A stretch of 64,000 nucleotides of DNA from Haloferax mediterranei ATCC 33500. GTDB taxonomy: Archaea; Halobacteriota; Halobacteria; Halobacteriales; Haloferacaceae. Positions 1 to 9,600 of the stretch are shown piece after piece. The position numbers were made by a program, and so were the translations under genes. The stretch lies in the NCBI RefSeq assembly GCF_000306765.2, contig NC_017941.2, positions 2,418,001 to 2,482,000 of the forward strand. The letters are read 5' to 3'. Each line of letters starts with the position of its first letter. Within the stretch, counting starts at the first letter, position 1. Under the pieces are notes generated by a model. It did not search any database, was not told the DNA's origin, and worked only from the letters and a program-made list of their open reading frames with translations.

Positions 1-300
1 CTCGTGTGCGCCGACAATAGTGTTCTCGAAGCCGCCGACACCGGCTGGCGAGAACCGAACCGGGCCGCCGGTAACCCACACGTCGCGGCCAGCCGCGTCA
101 AACTTCTGTTGACCCGTCTGGATAACACCGATACCTGTTCCGGCGAGAAGCGTCGCCGCGAGCACGGCCAGCGTGATGCCGAGAACGGTCAGAACCGTCC
201 GCCCGCGGGCGTGCGAGAGTTGCGAGAACGCGATGCCCGCCGCGGCGCGAGCGCGAGCGAGTCGCGGGAATCGCGCAGTAGTCGGGTCGGAATCAGTCAT
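1..300 (-). CDS. ABC transporter permease (FtsX/MacB type), 3' part beyond window
   Basis: The first 100 codons of a membrane permease are visible; the rest runs off the left edge. The ATG at 300 overlaps the stop of the preceding permease gene by 8 bases, the usual sign of translational coupling. The N-terminus has an Arg-rich cytoplasmic start (residues 1-35), then one membrane segment (about 36-57, VLTVLGITLAVLAATLLAG), then the start of an extracellular domain (KFDAAGRDVWVTGG), which resembles the MacB periplasmic core. With the two upstream genes it forms a three-gene ABC exporter operon of the lipoprotein/macrolide-exporter (LolD/MacB) type. The substrate cannot be told. The family call rests on the operon and the N-terminal topology. 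Confidence 0.85.
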   Translation of the reverse strand, partial: MTDSDPTTARFPRLARARAAAGIAFSQLSHARGRTVLTVLGITLAVLAATLLAGTGIGVIQTGQQKFDAAGRDVWVTGGPVRFSPAGVGGFENTIVGAHE

Positions 301-1534
301 GCGACATCGCCTCCAGTGTCGGGGTTCGCCAGGTGAGCCACGCGGGATACACGGACGAGATAAGCCCGATAGCCGCCGCGACGGCGACGCTGTACCCGAT
401 GAGAATCGGGTCGAACAGCGCGACCTGCACACCAAGTATCTCCTGTGTAATCGCGTTCGTCAGATGGATGCCGCCGATACCCATGATGACGCCGATGACG
501 CCGCCGATAGTAGCGACGATGACCGTCTCCGCGACGACGAGGAGCGTTTGTGAGCCGGTTCGATAGCCCATCGCCGAGAGAACGGCGAGATTGCGCCGGT
601 CAGCGTTGACTTCGAGCCCCATCATGGTCGCCACGAAGAGGACGCCGACGAGGATGGCGACGGTAAGTGAGACGGCGGCCATCGCGAGCGGGAGACTCGA
701 CGTAGACGCGCCGCGAACCGCTAGCCCGGTCTGCGTGACGACCGAAGTTCGCGGATACACCGCTTCGATGTCCGACTTCACGCCCGCGGCGTTCGTGCTT
801 ACGAGGAGTTGGTCCGCGAGGTCGCCAGAAGTCGACCCAGTCATCGTCTGGAGTTCCGAGTGGTGGACGAGTGCAACCGGAACGGGACCGACGCCGCTCG
901 AAACGTCGGCCTGCCGAACGTCGGTGACCGTGAACGTCGCACGCGAATTGCCGACCGTTGCGGTCACTTCGTCGCTAGCCGAGAGACCCAACAGCTCTGC
1001 ACCGGCCTCGTTGAGCACGAGTTCGCCGGTTCGCGGCCCTTCGTAGGTGCCGTTTGCATAGTGGGGGTCTCCCGGTTCGAGCGCGTCCGTCGGGACGCCG
1101 ACGACTTTCGTCGGCTTTTCGGGTGGGATAATGCCTGCAACCAGGACGTACTCCTCTGTGGACCCGTTTCCATCGCCGGGAGACAACCGGACGAGTTGCG
1201 TCTGGACCGGCGTCGCGTAGTCGATGCGCTCGTCCGTGTCGAGTCGCTCGGTAATCGCGTGTGTGTTACCGAGTTGCGGACTGCCGACGTCGACCGCGAC
1301 CGAAGAGGCCGTACTCGCCTCGGGGACGACCCAGTAGTCGACATCCTCGCTTTGAATCGCGTTCTCCGCACCCATCCCGAGCGCGATGCCGCTGACGGTC
1401 GTCATGAGCGTCACCGCGAGCGCGACGCCGAGGACGCTCAACAGGACCTGCTTGGACGAGGTCGTCCGCAGGCGACCGAGAATACGCCGGACAGCAAGTC
1501 CGAGGATGCCGAGCAGTCGATGCCGCCTACTCAT
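293..1534 (-). CDS. ABC transporter permease, FtsX/MacB family
   Basis: A 413-residue permease with the four-helix FtsX plan: one N-terminal membrane segment (about 28-55), a large extracellular domain (about 60-280), then three C-terminal segments (about 280-308, 330-360 and 375-400). The last cytoplasmic stretch, SVYPAWLTWRTPTLEAM, matches the conserved PAxxA..PxEAL end of MacB/LolE permeases. It overlaps both neighbours by 8 bases (ATPase upstream, second permease downstream), so the three are translationally coupled and the exporter is probably a permease heterodimer plus ATPase dimer. These systems extract or export membrane-linked substrates such as lipoproteins, or act as mechanotransmission pumps. 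The substrate is unknown. Confidence 0.9.
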   Translation of the reverse strand: MSRRHRLLGILGLAVRRILGRLRTTSSKQVLLSVLGVALAVTLMTTVSGIALGMGAENAIQSEDVDYWVVPEASTASSVAVDVGSPQLGNTHAITERLDTDERIDYATPVQTQLVRLSPGDGNGSTEEYVLVAGIIPPEKPTKVVGVPTDALEPGDPHYANGTYEGPRTGELVLNEAGAELLGLSASDEVTATVGNSRATFTVTDVRQADVSSGVGPVPVALVHHSELQTMTGSTSGDLADQLLVSTNAAGVKSDIEAVYPRTSVVTQTGLAVRGASTSSLPLAMAAVSLTVAILVGVLFVATMMGLEVNADRRNLAVLSAMGYRTGSQTLLVVAETVIVATIGGVIGVIMGIGGIHLTNAITQEILGVQVALFDPILIGYSVAVAAAIGLISSVYPAWLTWRTPTLEAMSHD

Positions 1535-2276
1535 CGCTCACCACAACACCGTCACGGAGGCGAACGACGCGGTCGGCCCGGTCGATGACGTGGTCGTCGT
1601 GCGTTGCGACGACGACCGCACGGTCAGAGGCCGTCTGTTCGATGTAGTCGAGGACGCGTTGGCCCGTTTCCGTGTCGAGTTCGCCCGTCGGTTCGTCGGC
1701 GATGAGAACCGCGGGGTCAGAAACGAGCGCCCGTGCAATCGCGACGCGCTGTTGCTCGCCGCCGGAGAGTTCGCCCGGTTTGTGCCCGGCGCGGTCGGCG
1801 AGTCCGACCTGTTCGAGCAGTTCGTCGGCGCGCTTGCGACGCCCTCGTTTGGAGACGCCGCGTTCGATAAGCGGGAGTGCGACGTTGCCGCGAGCCGAAA
1901 GCGAGGGCAACAGGTGGAAATGCTGGAAGACGATGCCGATGGTATCGCGTCTGAGCTTCGTCCGACCGCGAGCGGACAGGGAACGAACGTCGGTTTCGGC
2001 GACGGTCACGTCACCCTGCGTCGGCGTGTCGAGGGCGGCGAGGAGGTGCAACAACGTCGACTTGCCGCTGCCGCTCGGGCCGGCGATGGCGACGAACTCA
2101 CCGGTCGAAATCGACAGGGAGACGCCATCGAGGGCACGAACCGTCGGCGCGTCCGACCCACGGGAAAAAAGCGAGTCGGGACCGCGTGAGTACTCCCGAA
2201 CGACACGCTCACAATGGAGAGCAGTCGCTGCGTCGTCTACTGAACGGGGGCGATGTTCGGAGACCGAATCAGCCAT
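1527..2276 (-). CDS. ABC transporter ATP-binding protein, LolD/MacB type
   Basis: The ATPase of the exporter. Counting from the chosen ATG (2276; an earlier in-frame start at 2303 gives an unlikely basic extension), the Walker A GPSGSGKST lies near residues 66-74, the signature LSGGEQQ near 165 and the Walker B VLIADEPTGELDT soon after, followed by the switch histidine in VVATHDDHV. The length of 249 residues is normal for the LolD/MacB subfamily. An insertion of about 15 residues before the A-loop region (SRGPDSLFSRGSDAPTV) is found in other haloarchaeal homologues as far as I recall. It is the first gene of the operon; its 3' end overlaps the first permease by 8 bases. Confidence 0.93.
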   Translation of the reverse strand: MADSVSEHRPRSVDDAATALHCERVVREYSRGPDSLFSRGSDAPTVRALDGVSLSISTGEFVAIAGPSGSGKSTLLHLLAALDTPTQGDVTVAETDVRSLSARGRTKLRRDTIGIVFQHFHLLPSLSARGNVALPLIERGVSKRGRRKRADELLEQVGLADRAGHKPGELSGGEQQRVAIARALVSDPAVLIADEPTGELDTETGQRVLDYIEQTASDRAVVVATHDDHVIDRADRVVRLRDGVVVSDE

Positions 2277-2382
2277 TACCCCACGTGATGCGCGACGGAG
2301 CATATAGCTGGCGTGTCAATGTAAGAATGGGTCTCGACTGCATAGCCACGGCGAAGCGCTCGATTACCACCGTCTAGTCGGA

Positions 2383-2447
2383 CGCTCCGGTCACTCCGGT
2401 CACCCCGGCCACTCCAGCCCAGTCGCTCCGGTCAGCCCAATCGCTAC
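2383..2447. repeat. Degenerate 9-bp direct repeats (CTCCGGTCA-like)
   Basis: About seven imperfect copies of a 9-bp unit (CTCCGGTCA, CCCCGGCCA, CTCCAGCCC and similar) lie in the short non-coding gap between the ABC exporter operon promoter and the 3' end of the next gene. No reading frame or palindrome explains them. They look like a small degenerate tandem repeat. Confidence 0.6.
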
Positions 2448-2491
2448 CAATGAAAGCTACATAAAAGAGCCAACCGAGATGGTGGCGTCAG

Positions 2492-3574
2492 TCAGTTACG
2501 GACGAGTCGTCGGCCGACAGCGAAGACGACGAGCACACCGAACAGCGCTTGGGGTGCCGTGTTCGGGACGTCCGACGAAGTCGTCGGTTGCTCGGTCGTC
2601 GTTGCCGACTCGTTTGGCGTCACGACGTTGTCCGTCGTCGTTGTTGCCGTAGTCGTGGGCTCCGAGTGGTCCGTCCCTTCGGTGGTCGTCGTGGTCGTCG
2701 GGTTGTTTGTCGTGGTCGTCGGCGTCGTCGAGTTGTTCGACGTGGTCGTCGTGGTCTTGTTCGTGGAATCGGAGTCGCCATCCGACGAATCGCCGTCGGA
2801 CGGGTCGCCACCGGACCCGCCACCGCCGGGCGTCGAGGTTTCGGATTCCTTCTGGTCGACGACTTCGACCGTCGAAGCGTCGCTCACGCCGACGAGTTCG
2901 TTCTCGCCCATCGCCTTGTCGTCGGTGCGGACGACTGCGTACAGCGAGTAGTCGCCGGTTGCGAAGTCGTCGGTCGAGACCGACGCCGAGTAGTTCGAAT
3001 CGTTGACTTTCGAAGCGTCGACTCGGGTGTTCTTGGAGTCGTTCGCGAGGACGACTTGGACGGTTTCGACGGGTTCGCCCGACTCGACTTGGTCGAGTTC
3101 GACCGTCACGTCGAGGTCGTTGCCATTTTCGACGGCGTCGTCGGCGTTGACCGTGAGGCGGTACGCGCGAATCACGAGCGGTTCAACGTCGTGCACCTCC
3201 TCGGTCGATTGGTTGGTGGCCGAGACGGAGTAAGTGCCCGGTTCGAGTCCGTCGGTATCGAATGACTTTGAGTCGTCGCCGGTGCGAGAAATCGACCGGC
3301 GGATATTCTCGTCGGCGTCGTGAATCATAATCGAGTATTCGGCACCGCTCGGTGCGTCAACCGAGACTCCGACGCTATCGCCAGCGTCGGCACGGCCGAC
3401 CTCAGTGACGAGGAAGTCGCCGCGTTCTGTCGAAACAGTTCTGTCGACGGTGTCGATGGAACCGTCGATGTCGATATCGTAGTTGCCACTCGCCCCAAGA
3501 GTTGGGGGTGCGACCGCTGCGAGGAGTACCGCAGCAACCACAAGGGCAAAAATCAAGAAACGGGGTCGAGGCAT
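2492..3574 (-). CDS. Secreted surface protein with Thr-rich stalk and C-terminal membrane anchor
   Basis: A 360-residue protein. It starts with a Sec-type signal (MPRPRFLIFALVVAAVLLAAV, cleavage near residue 28), followed by two beta-rich segments (about 30-135 and 136-235) that read like Ig-like or carboxypeptidase-regulatory-type domains. Then come a Gly/Asp/Ser linker (about 240-270) and a long Thr/Asn-rich stretch (about 270-335) that is a likely O-glycosylated cell-wall stalk. It ends in one hydrophobic helix (FGVLVVFAV) and a GRRLVRN basic tail. No PGF motif is seen, so it is probably anchored by the helix rather than by archaeosortase. It lies 104 bases downstream of the giant PGF-CTERM gene on the same strand and may be co-transcribed. 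Function unknown. Confidence 0.8.
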   Translation of the reverse strand: MPRPRFLIFALVVAAVLLAAVAPPTLGASGNYDIDIDGSIDTVDRTVSTERGDFLVTEVGRADAGDSVGVSVDAPSGAEYSIMIHDADENIRRSISRTGDDSKSFDTDGLEPGTYSVSATNQSTEEVHDVEPLVIRAYRLTVNADDAVENGNDLDVTVELDQVESGEPVETVQVVLANDSKNTRVDASKVNDSNYSASVSTDDFATGDYSLYAVVRTDDKAMGENELVGVSDASTVEVVDQKESETSTPGGGGSGGDPSDGDSSDGDSDSTNKTTTTTSNNSTTPTTTTNNPTTTTTTEGTDHSEPTTTATTTTDNVVTPNESATTTEQPTTSSDVPNTAPQALFGVLVVFAVGRRLVRN

Positions 3575-3678
3575 CGTTGTCCGATTTGGACACCGGTAAT
3601 AAAAATCTGTAGGCAGTTGCGTCGCTCTCGGACCGCAAAAGATGAAAAAGGAATGAAACGAACCGCGTCGAGCGGTTA

Positions 3679-6600
3679 CTAGTCGCGGCGCACCGCGATG
3701 AGTGCGACCGCGAGCAGCGCAATCACGGCGAGCACGGCACCGAAGCCGGGGACGCCAGTACCCGTCGTGGCCGGTTCACCCGTCGTGGTGGGCGATTCGT
3801 CCGTCGTCGGCGGTTCGTCGGTCGTCGTCGGCGGTTCAGTCGTCGTGGTCGTCGGCGGTTCGGTCGTCGTGGTCGTCACCTGCTTCGACGTGATGGCGAA
3901 GTAGGAGAACCCGGGCGTTTCAGCCTCGAGAACGACCGTGTCGCTGGATTCGTTGACCACGCGCGTGTCGAGTGCTTCCCACTCGCCGGTGTCGCCGTTG
4001 AACCGTTGGACCTGAAGGTCCGACGCGCTCAGGTCGAGGTCGTCCAGTCTGCTCTGTCTGACCGAGAACGTGAGCGTCGACGGTTCGTCGCGTGCCGAAG
4101 CGGGAACCTGAATCTTGACGTAGCCGACCGCGGTTTCCGCAGGCTCACCGACGATTCCGGGGACGCTGGTCCGTTCTTCCACGGTGACCTGACCAGTCGT
4201 CTCGTTGCTGAAGGTGATGTTCGCAGCGGAGACCGACTCGCCACCCTTCAGCGGCGCGTCGAACTGCGTCTCGTGGAAGAGACGGCCGCTCTCGTAGGCG
4301 TCGTCCGCGTCGTCACCACCGCCGCCGCCACCGCCACCGCCGGTGGTTGGGGTTTTGACGGTAATCGTTCCGAGCGTGACGCCATCGACCGTGAGGGTGT
4401 AGTTCCCGTCAGAGTCAATCGACGTGGAGTACGTCAACGTACTCGAGCCGCCAGCGTCAAGCGTGACGCTCTCGGTTGCGAGTGCGGTTCCGTTCGCCTT
4501 CAGGGCCTTGCTGAAGGTTCCACGAGCGGTACCGACGTTGTCGACATCGACCGAGACGGTGAACGTCTCGTCCGGTTTGACCGTCTGCTCCGAGATGGAA
4601 CTCGAACCGGCGTCGACGCTGAAGGACGGCGCGCGTTGGGAGACGGTAACCGTTCCAACTTCAGCGCCGTTGAAGGTGTAGACGTAGTCACCGGTCGACG
4701 GCGGCGTGTCGGTGAAGGTGAACGTCTTCTTCGCACCCGAGGCAATCGTCGTGCTCGGGATCTGGTAGACAGTGGAACCGTTTCGGGTCACGTCACCCGA
4801 GATGGTTCCGCCCGACCCACCGAGGTTGCCGAGGGTGACCGTGACGGTCGTCTCCTCGTTCTCAAGGAGCGTCGTCGGACTGACCGACGACTCACTGAGC
4901 ACCTGGATATCCGCGTTCGGCGAGGTGACCGTCAGCGCGTTGGTCGTGGTCGTTCCGTTGACCATGACGCTGTAGGTACCTGCGTCGTCCGGCGTGATGA
5001 CGAAGTTCACGGACTTCGATTCGGAGGCGTTGACCTCGACGGACTTCGTGACGCCGAAGTCGGTCGTGCCGGCCTGACTCTCGCCGGTAACGCCGAGAGC
5101 CATCGTACCGTCCTCGTCGCCGAAGTTCTCGACGGTGGCGCTCACTTCAACTGGGTCGTTAATCTGTACGTCGGTCGTGTTGAGACCAGCGTTCGTGACC
5201 TGGATGTCCGAACCCTGGCTGACCGAGAACGTCGTCTCGTTCGCCGTCAGGTCACCATTGTTGTTGGTGACGTGGACACCAAGTTGGTGCTCACCGGAGC
5301 CGATGTCGCTCGAACTGAGTTCGAGCGAGGCACCGGGGTTCGGATGGACGGTCGCGTTCTCAGTGACATCCTCGCCGTCGAGCAGTAGCGTCACCGCGGA
5401 GGCGTCGATACCGCTCTCGGGGTCGGTGTAGTTCACTTCGATAGCAAGGGTGCCAGTGCTGTCGAAGGTCTGGTCCTTCGAGCTCACTCGCGTGATTTCC
5501 GGCGCGGTCTCGTCGGGGGCAACCGTGAAGTTGACCGTCGACTGGTTGACGTTGCCGTCCGCGTCGGCCGCGGAGACGACGACCGTGTGGCTCGTGCCGG
5601 GTTCGAGACCCGTCTTATTGAACCAGATGTTCGAGAGGTCGTCGAGGTTCGCCGCGCTCGTGACCTCCGTGCCGTCGAAGGTGACCGCAACTGAGCTGAG
5701 GTTCACACCGCTCTCAGCGTCCGACACGGTCGCCGTGACGTTTGCGTACGTCGTCGTGTTCGAGAGTTCGTCGCCCTCTGCGGGGTTCGTAATCTCGACT
5801 GCGGGGTCAGTGTCGTCAGCCGTGACACTGAAGTTCGTCGTTTGTTCGATGCTGTTACCGGCCTTGTCGGGCACGCGGACCGTCAGGTTGTGCGTCTCGG
5901 TGTCGCTTACCGTGACGTTGGTGTCGAATCCGCTTGCCGTGACATCGGCCGCGCTGGTGATGTCTTCACCGTCGTAGAGGACGGTGATGTTCCGCGTGTC
6001 GATGCCGGTGTCGTTCACCGCATCGCTTGCTTCCTCGTAGGTCGCGTTGAGGCGGAACTCGGACGTTCCGAACGGGAACGTCTCCCCTTCGGTCGGGTTG
6101 AACGAAGTGAACGACGGCGCTTCGCGGTCGTCTTCGATGGTGAAGTTGACCTGCTCGGTCGCCGTGTTCGCCGTGAGGTTCGTGTCCGACGCTTCGATGG
6201 TCACCGTGTAGTCACCGGGTGCCAGCGCGTGCGTCGTGTAGTTCACCGACTCGTTGGTGATAGCCGCCGAGCCAGTGACGTCCATGCTGTCGGTGCCGTT
6301 GTCGAGCGTGACTGTGACCGACGATTCGTTGACTTCGACGTCGTCCGAGAGCGTGGCGTTCACGTCGACCGTGTTCTCGGTCTCGTTGAACGTTGCGCCT
6401 TCGGCCGGAGTGTCGAAGGTAATCGTCGGCGCGGTCGTATCGTTCACCATTGCACCGTAGGTGGACAGTCCACCGCGGGTCCCCACGTAGTAGTCACCGT
6501 TGAGACCGAACGGGTCGGTCTGGCGCTCAGTCGGGAGGACCTTCGTCCCACCGTTCTCGATGTAGGTGATGTAGAAGCCCTGTCCCGTCGTGTCGAGGTC

Positions 6601-9600
6601 TTCGCTGAAGCCGTAGGAGACTTCCTCGATTTGGTCGTCGGACAGTCCGGAGTTCGCTTCGAGGTACCGCGTTGCTGCGGTGCCCTGTGAGAGCGCGTTC
6701 GGCGGAACGTTCGTATCGGACAGCGTGATGACCGTCTGGCCGTCCGGCAGGTTCGCCGAGTCGCTGGCGTTGATGTGGATGAACGTGTCGCCGCTCGCAC
6801 TCACGAGGAGGACGGTCTTGTCGTCCGAGAAGTTGTGACCCTCAACCTTCGAGGTGCTGGTGTCGCTCGCCGAGTTGCCGGCGAGGTCGGTTCCGGAAAC
6901 GTCCAGCGTGTACTCGCCGGACGCGTTCGTGTCGAGTTCGTCGGTCCACGTCGTCGAGCCGACCTTCGTGAGCGTCAGGGCTTCCGTGTTCGAATTGGGG
7001 TACGTAACCTCTGCGTCCGGCGTCGTGGCGAGCGATTCCGTGCTCGTCACGTTGACGGTGAGGTTCCCCGTCGCCTCGTTGAAGTCGAGCGTTGCCGCGA
7101 TTCCGGGCTTCGTCGTGTCGACTACGACCGGGTTGTTCCGGGTGACGACGCGCTCGTTGTTCGCTTCGTCGGTGACCGTCGCTTTCACGCTGTAGGTGCC
7201 GTCCGAGAGTGCGGACGTCACGTCGAGCGTGTGGTCCGCACCGGACGTCTGGCCCGACGTTCGCGTGAACGTCTTCTTCACGCCGGTTTCAGACTCCAGC
7301 GTGTATACGATGGTGACGTTCTCATCAGTGCTGTACGTGACGTTGACCGAGTCGTTCGTGTAGACCGTGCTGTCGGTGCCGTCGATGGACGCGAGGTCGT
7401 ACGTCGGCAAGTTGTTGTCGACAGAGACGGTCGCGTTGCCGACCTGGCTGTTGTCACCAGCGTCGGTGCTCACGAGCGTGAGGTTGTAGTTGCCGTTGGA
7501 GAGTTTGTTACCGCTGTCGTCAGTGGCGTCCCACTCGACGACGAACGAGTCGTCGCTCGCCTGTGCGAGCGTCGTCACGTCGCGCGTGTAGACCGCATCG
7601 CCGTTGGAGTCTTCGACGACGAACTGTGCGGTTTCGAGGTTCGCATCCCCGGCGTCGAGCGTGACGTTAACCGTGTTGTTGGCGCTCACGTGCTCCGAGA
7701 TATCCGTCGAGAGGTCAGCCGTCGGCTTCGTCTCGTCGTACTCGAAGGTGAACAGACGCGAGGTCGCGTGACCAGCGTCGTCCTCGACCGTGAGCTTCGC
7801 GGTCATCTCGCCTTCGGTCAGCGAGACGCCGAGTTCGGAGAAGTCGATTTCGAGCGCGGACTCGGTGTTGGTCGTCGCACCCGAGAGGTCGACGGTCTGC
7901 CCGTCGATGACGAGCGTCGTCGCGCTGGCGTTGATGCCCGTCTCCGAGCTACCGTGGCGGTTGTCGGCGAACGTCGCGTTGATAGTGCTCGACGGACCGA
8001 CGACGTCCGTCGGGGTGACGCTCTTGATACGCGGCGAGGAGACGAAGTCGAACTCGAAGGTCCGCGTGAGTTCGTTACCCTCCGTGTCCGTCGCGGTGAC
8101 GGTGAGCGTCTTCTGACCCTCTTCGAGCGAGTCGGTCGCGATAGTCGCGGTGCCGTTCGCGTCGAGCGAGAGCGTCTTCGAGTCGTTACCGAAGCTGTAG
8201 GTTGCCGAGTCGACGCCCGAGCCATCAGTAACGGAGAGGTTGATGGGCGTGCCGTACGGGGTCAGCCCCTGCGACGGCGTCTGGAGTCGAATCGTCGGCG
8301 GAAGCCGGTCGGACTTCGCGACCGTCAGCTTCGTGTTCGCCTCGACATCGTTGACTTCGACGGTGAAGTTCTCGATGTCGTCGGAGCCGAGTTCCTGCGG
8401 GGCGAGCGTCGAGACGGTCTTTTGTTCGGTCGCGTCGGGACCGACGACGAGCGTCTGCGTGGTGTTGTAGACTTCTTCCGTACTTTCGTTGGAGACGGTG
8501 TACGTCAGGTCGACAACGTCCGAGAGTCCGCCGGTGTTCTCGACCGTCGCGGTGATCGAGTAGCGCTCGGCGGTGTCGATAGTCGACGGAGCGACCGACA
8601 CGTTGGTCACACTCGAATTTGCGGCCGCGACGACGCGGACGGACTTCGAGATGAGTTCGTCGCTCTCGGTCGAGCGTTCATCGATAGTGACGTTGTAGCT
8701 ACCGGCGGTGTTGAACGTCTTCGTGAAGCTCACCGTCGTCGATTGACCGGGCGTCAGGTTACCGGTCGACGAGGTTTGAGCGGTCCCGTCGACGACGAGT
8801 GTCGCATTGTAGCTTCCTGCGATATCGCCGACGTTCTCGATGGTCGCGTTCACGGTCACGTTGGAACCGGGGAGGACCTGCCGCGGTTCGACGGTCAGGT
8901 TACTGTATTCGAACGTTGCGGGTGACTGCACGTCGAGTGCGAGCGTGTCGTCAGCAAACACTTCGCCACCGGCAACCGCTTTCGAGACGGTTGCGGTGAG
9001 CGTCCCGGACGTGTCGACAGGGACCGTCGCCACACCGTTGGCGTTCGTTTGCATGCTCGTTCCATCGACCGTGACGTTCGCGTCTTCGACTGTCGCGCCG
9101 GTGTCTTCGCGCGTGACAGTGAATTTCACGTCATTGCCTGCGAGCGGGGACGTCGTGTTCGCCGTCAGGTTGAGTTGGACACTCTCTGCGACCTGCAGCG
9201 GTTCTCGGTCCGTCACCGAGTTCGTCCCGGACTGGTTCGTCGCGACGTGCATCACGACGTACTCGCCCGCGGGGGCGTCGTCAGCGATGGGGACTTCAAC
9301 GGTTGTCTGGTTACCCGCAACCTTCGCCACGGCAGAGCCGTGAACCGTCGCCTTTGGGCCGACAACCGAGATGTTGTCGAAATTGGAGGTGGAGTTGTTG
9401 AAGCGCTCGAAAACTGACAGGGCCGTCACGCTCCCGGAGTACGACTGCGAGCCGGGGGCGACGCCCATAATATTCGCGTTGGACGGGATGTCACCCGTGC
9501 CGTTGACCCGCGCGATTTCGGTCTCGAGCGTGATGTTCGAGCGGTCCGTCGCGTTGATAGTCTGGTCGTACTTCGTGAGGTCGGACTCGTTGAAGATGGC

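Noticed and set aside
6775..8925. Long plus-strand open frame (716 codons) inside the giant surface protein gene, and a similar one at 4006-5388
   Set aside because: Arg/Val-rich antisense shadow caused by GC-rich codon bias; the minus-strand product has clear domains and sorting signals.
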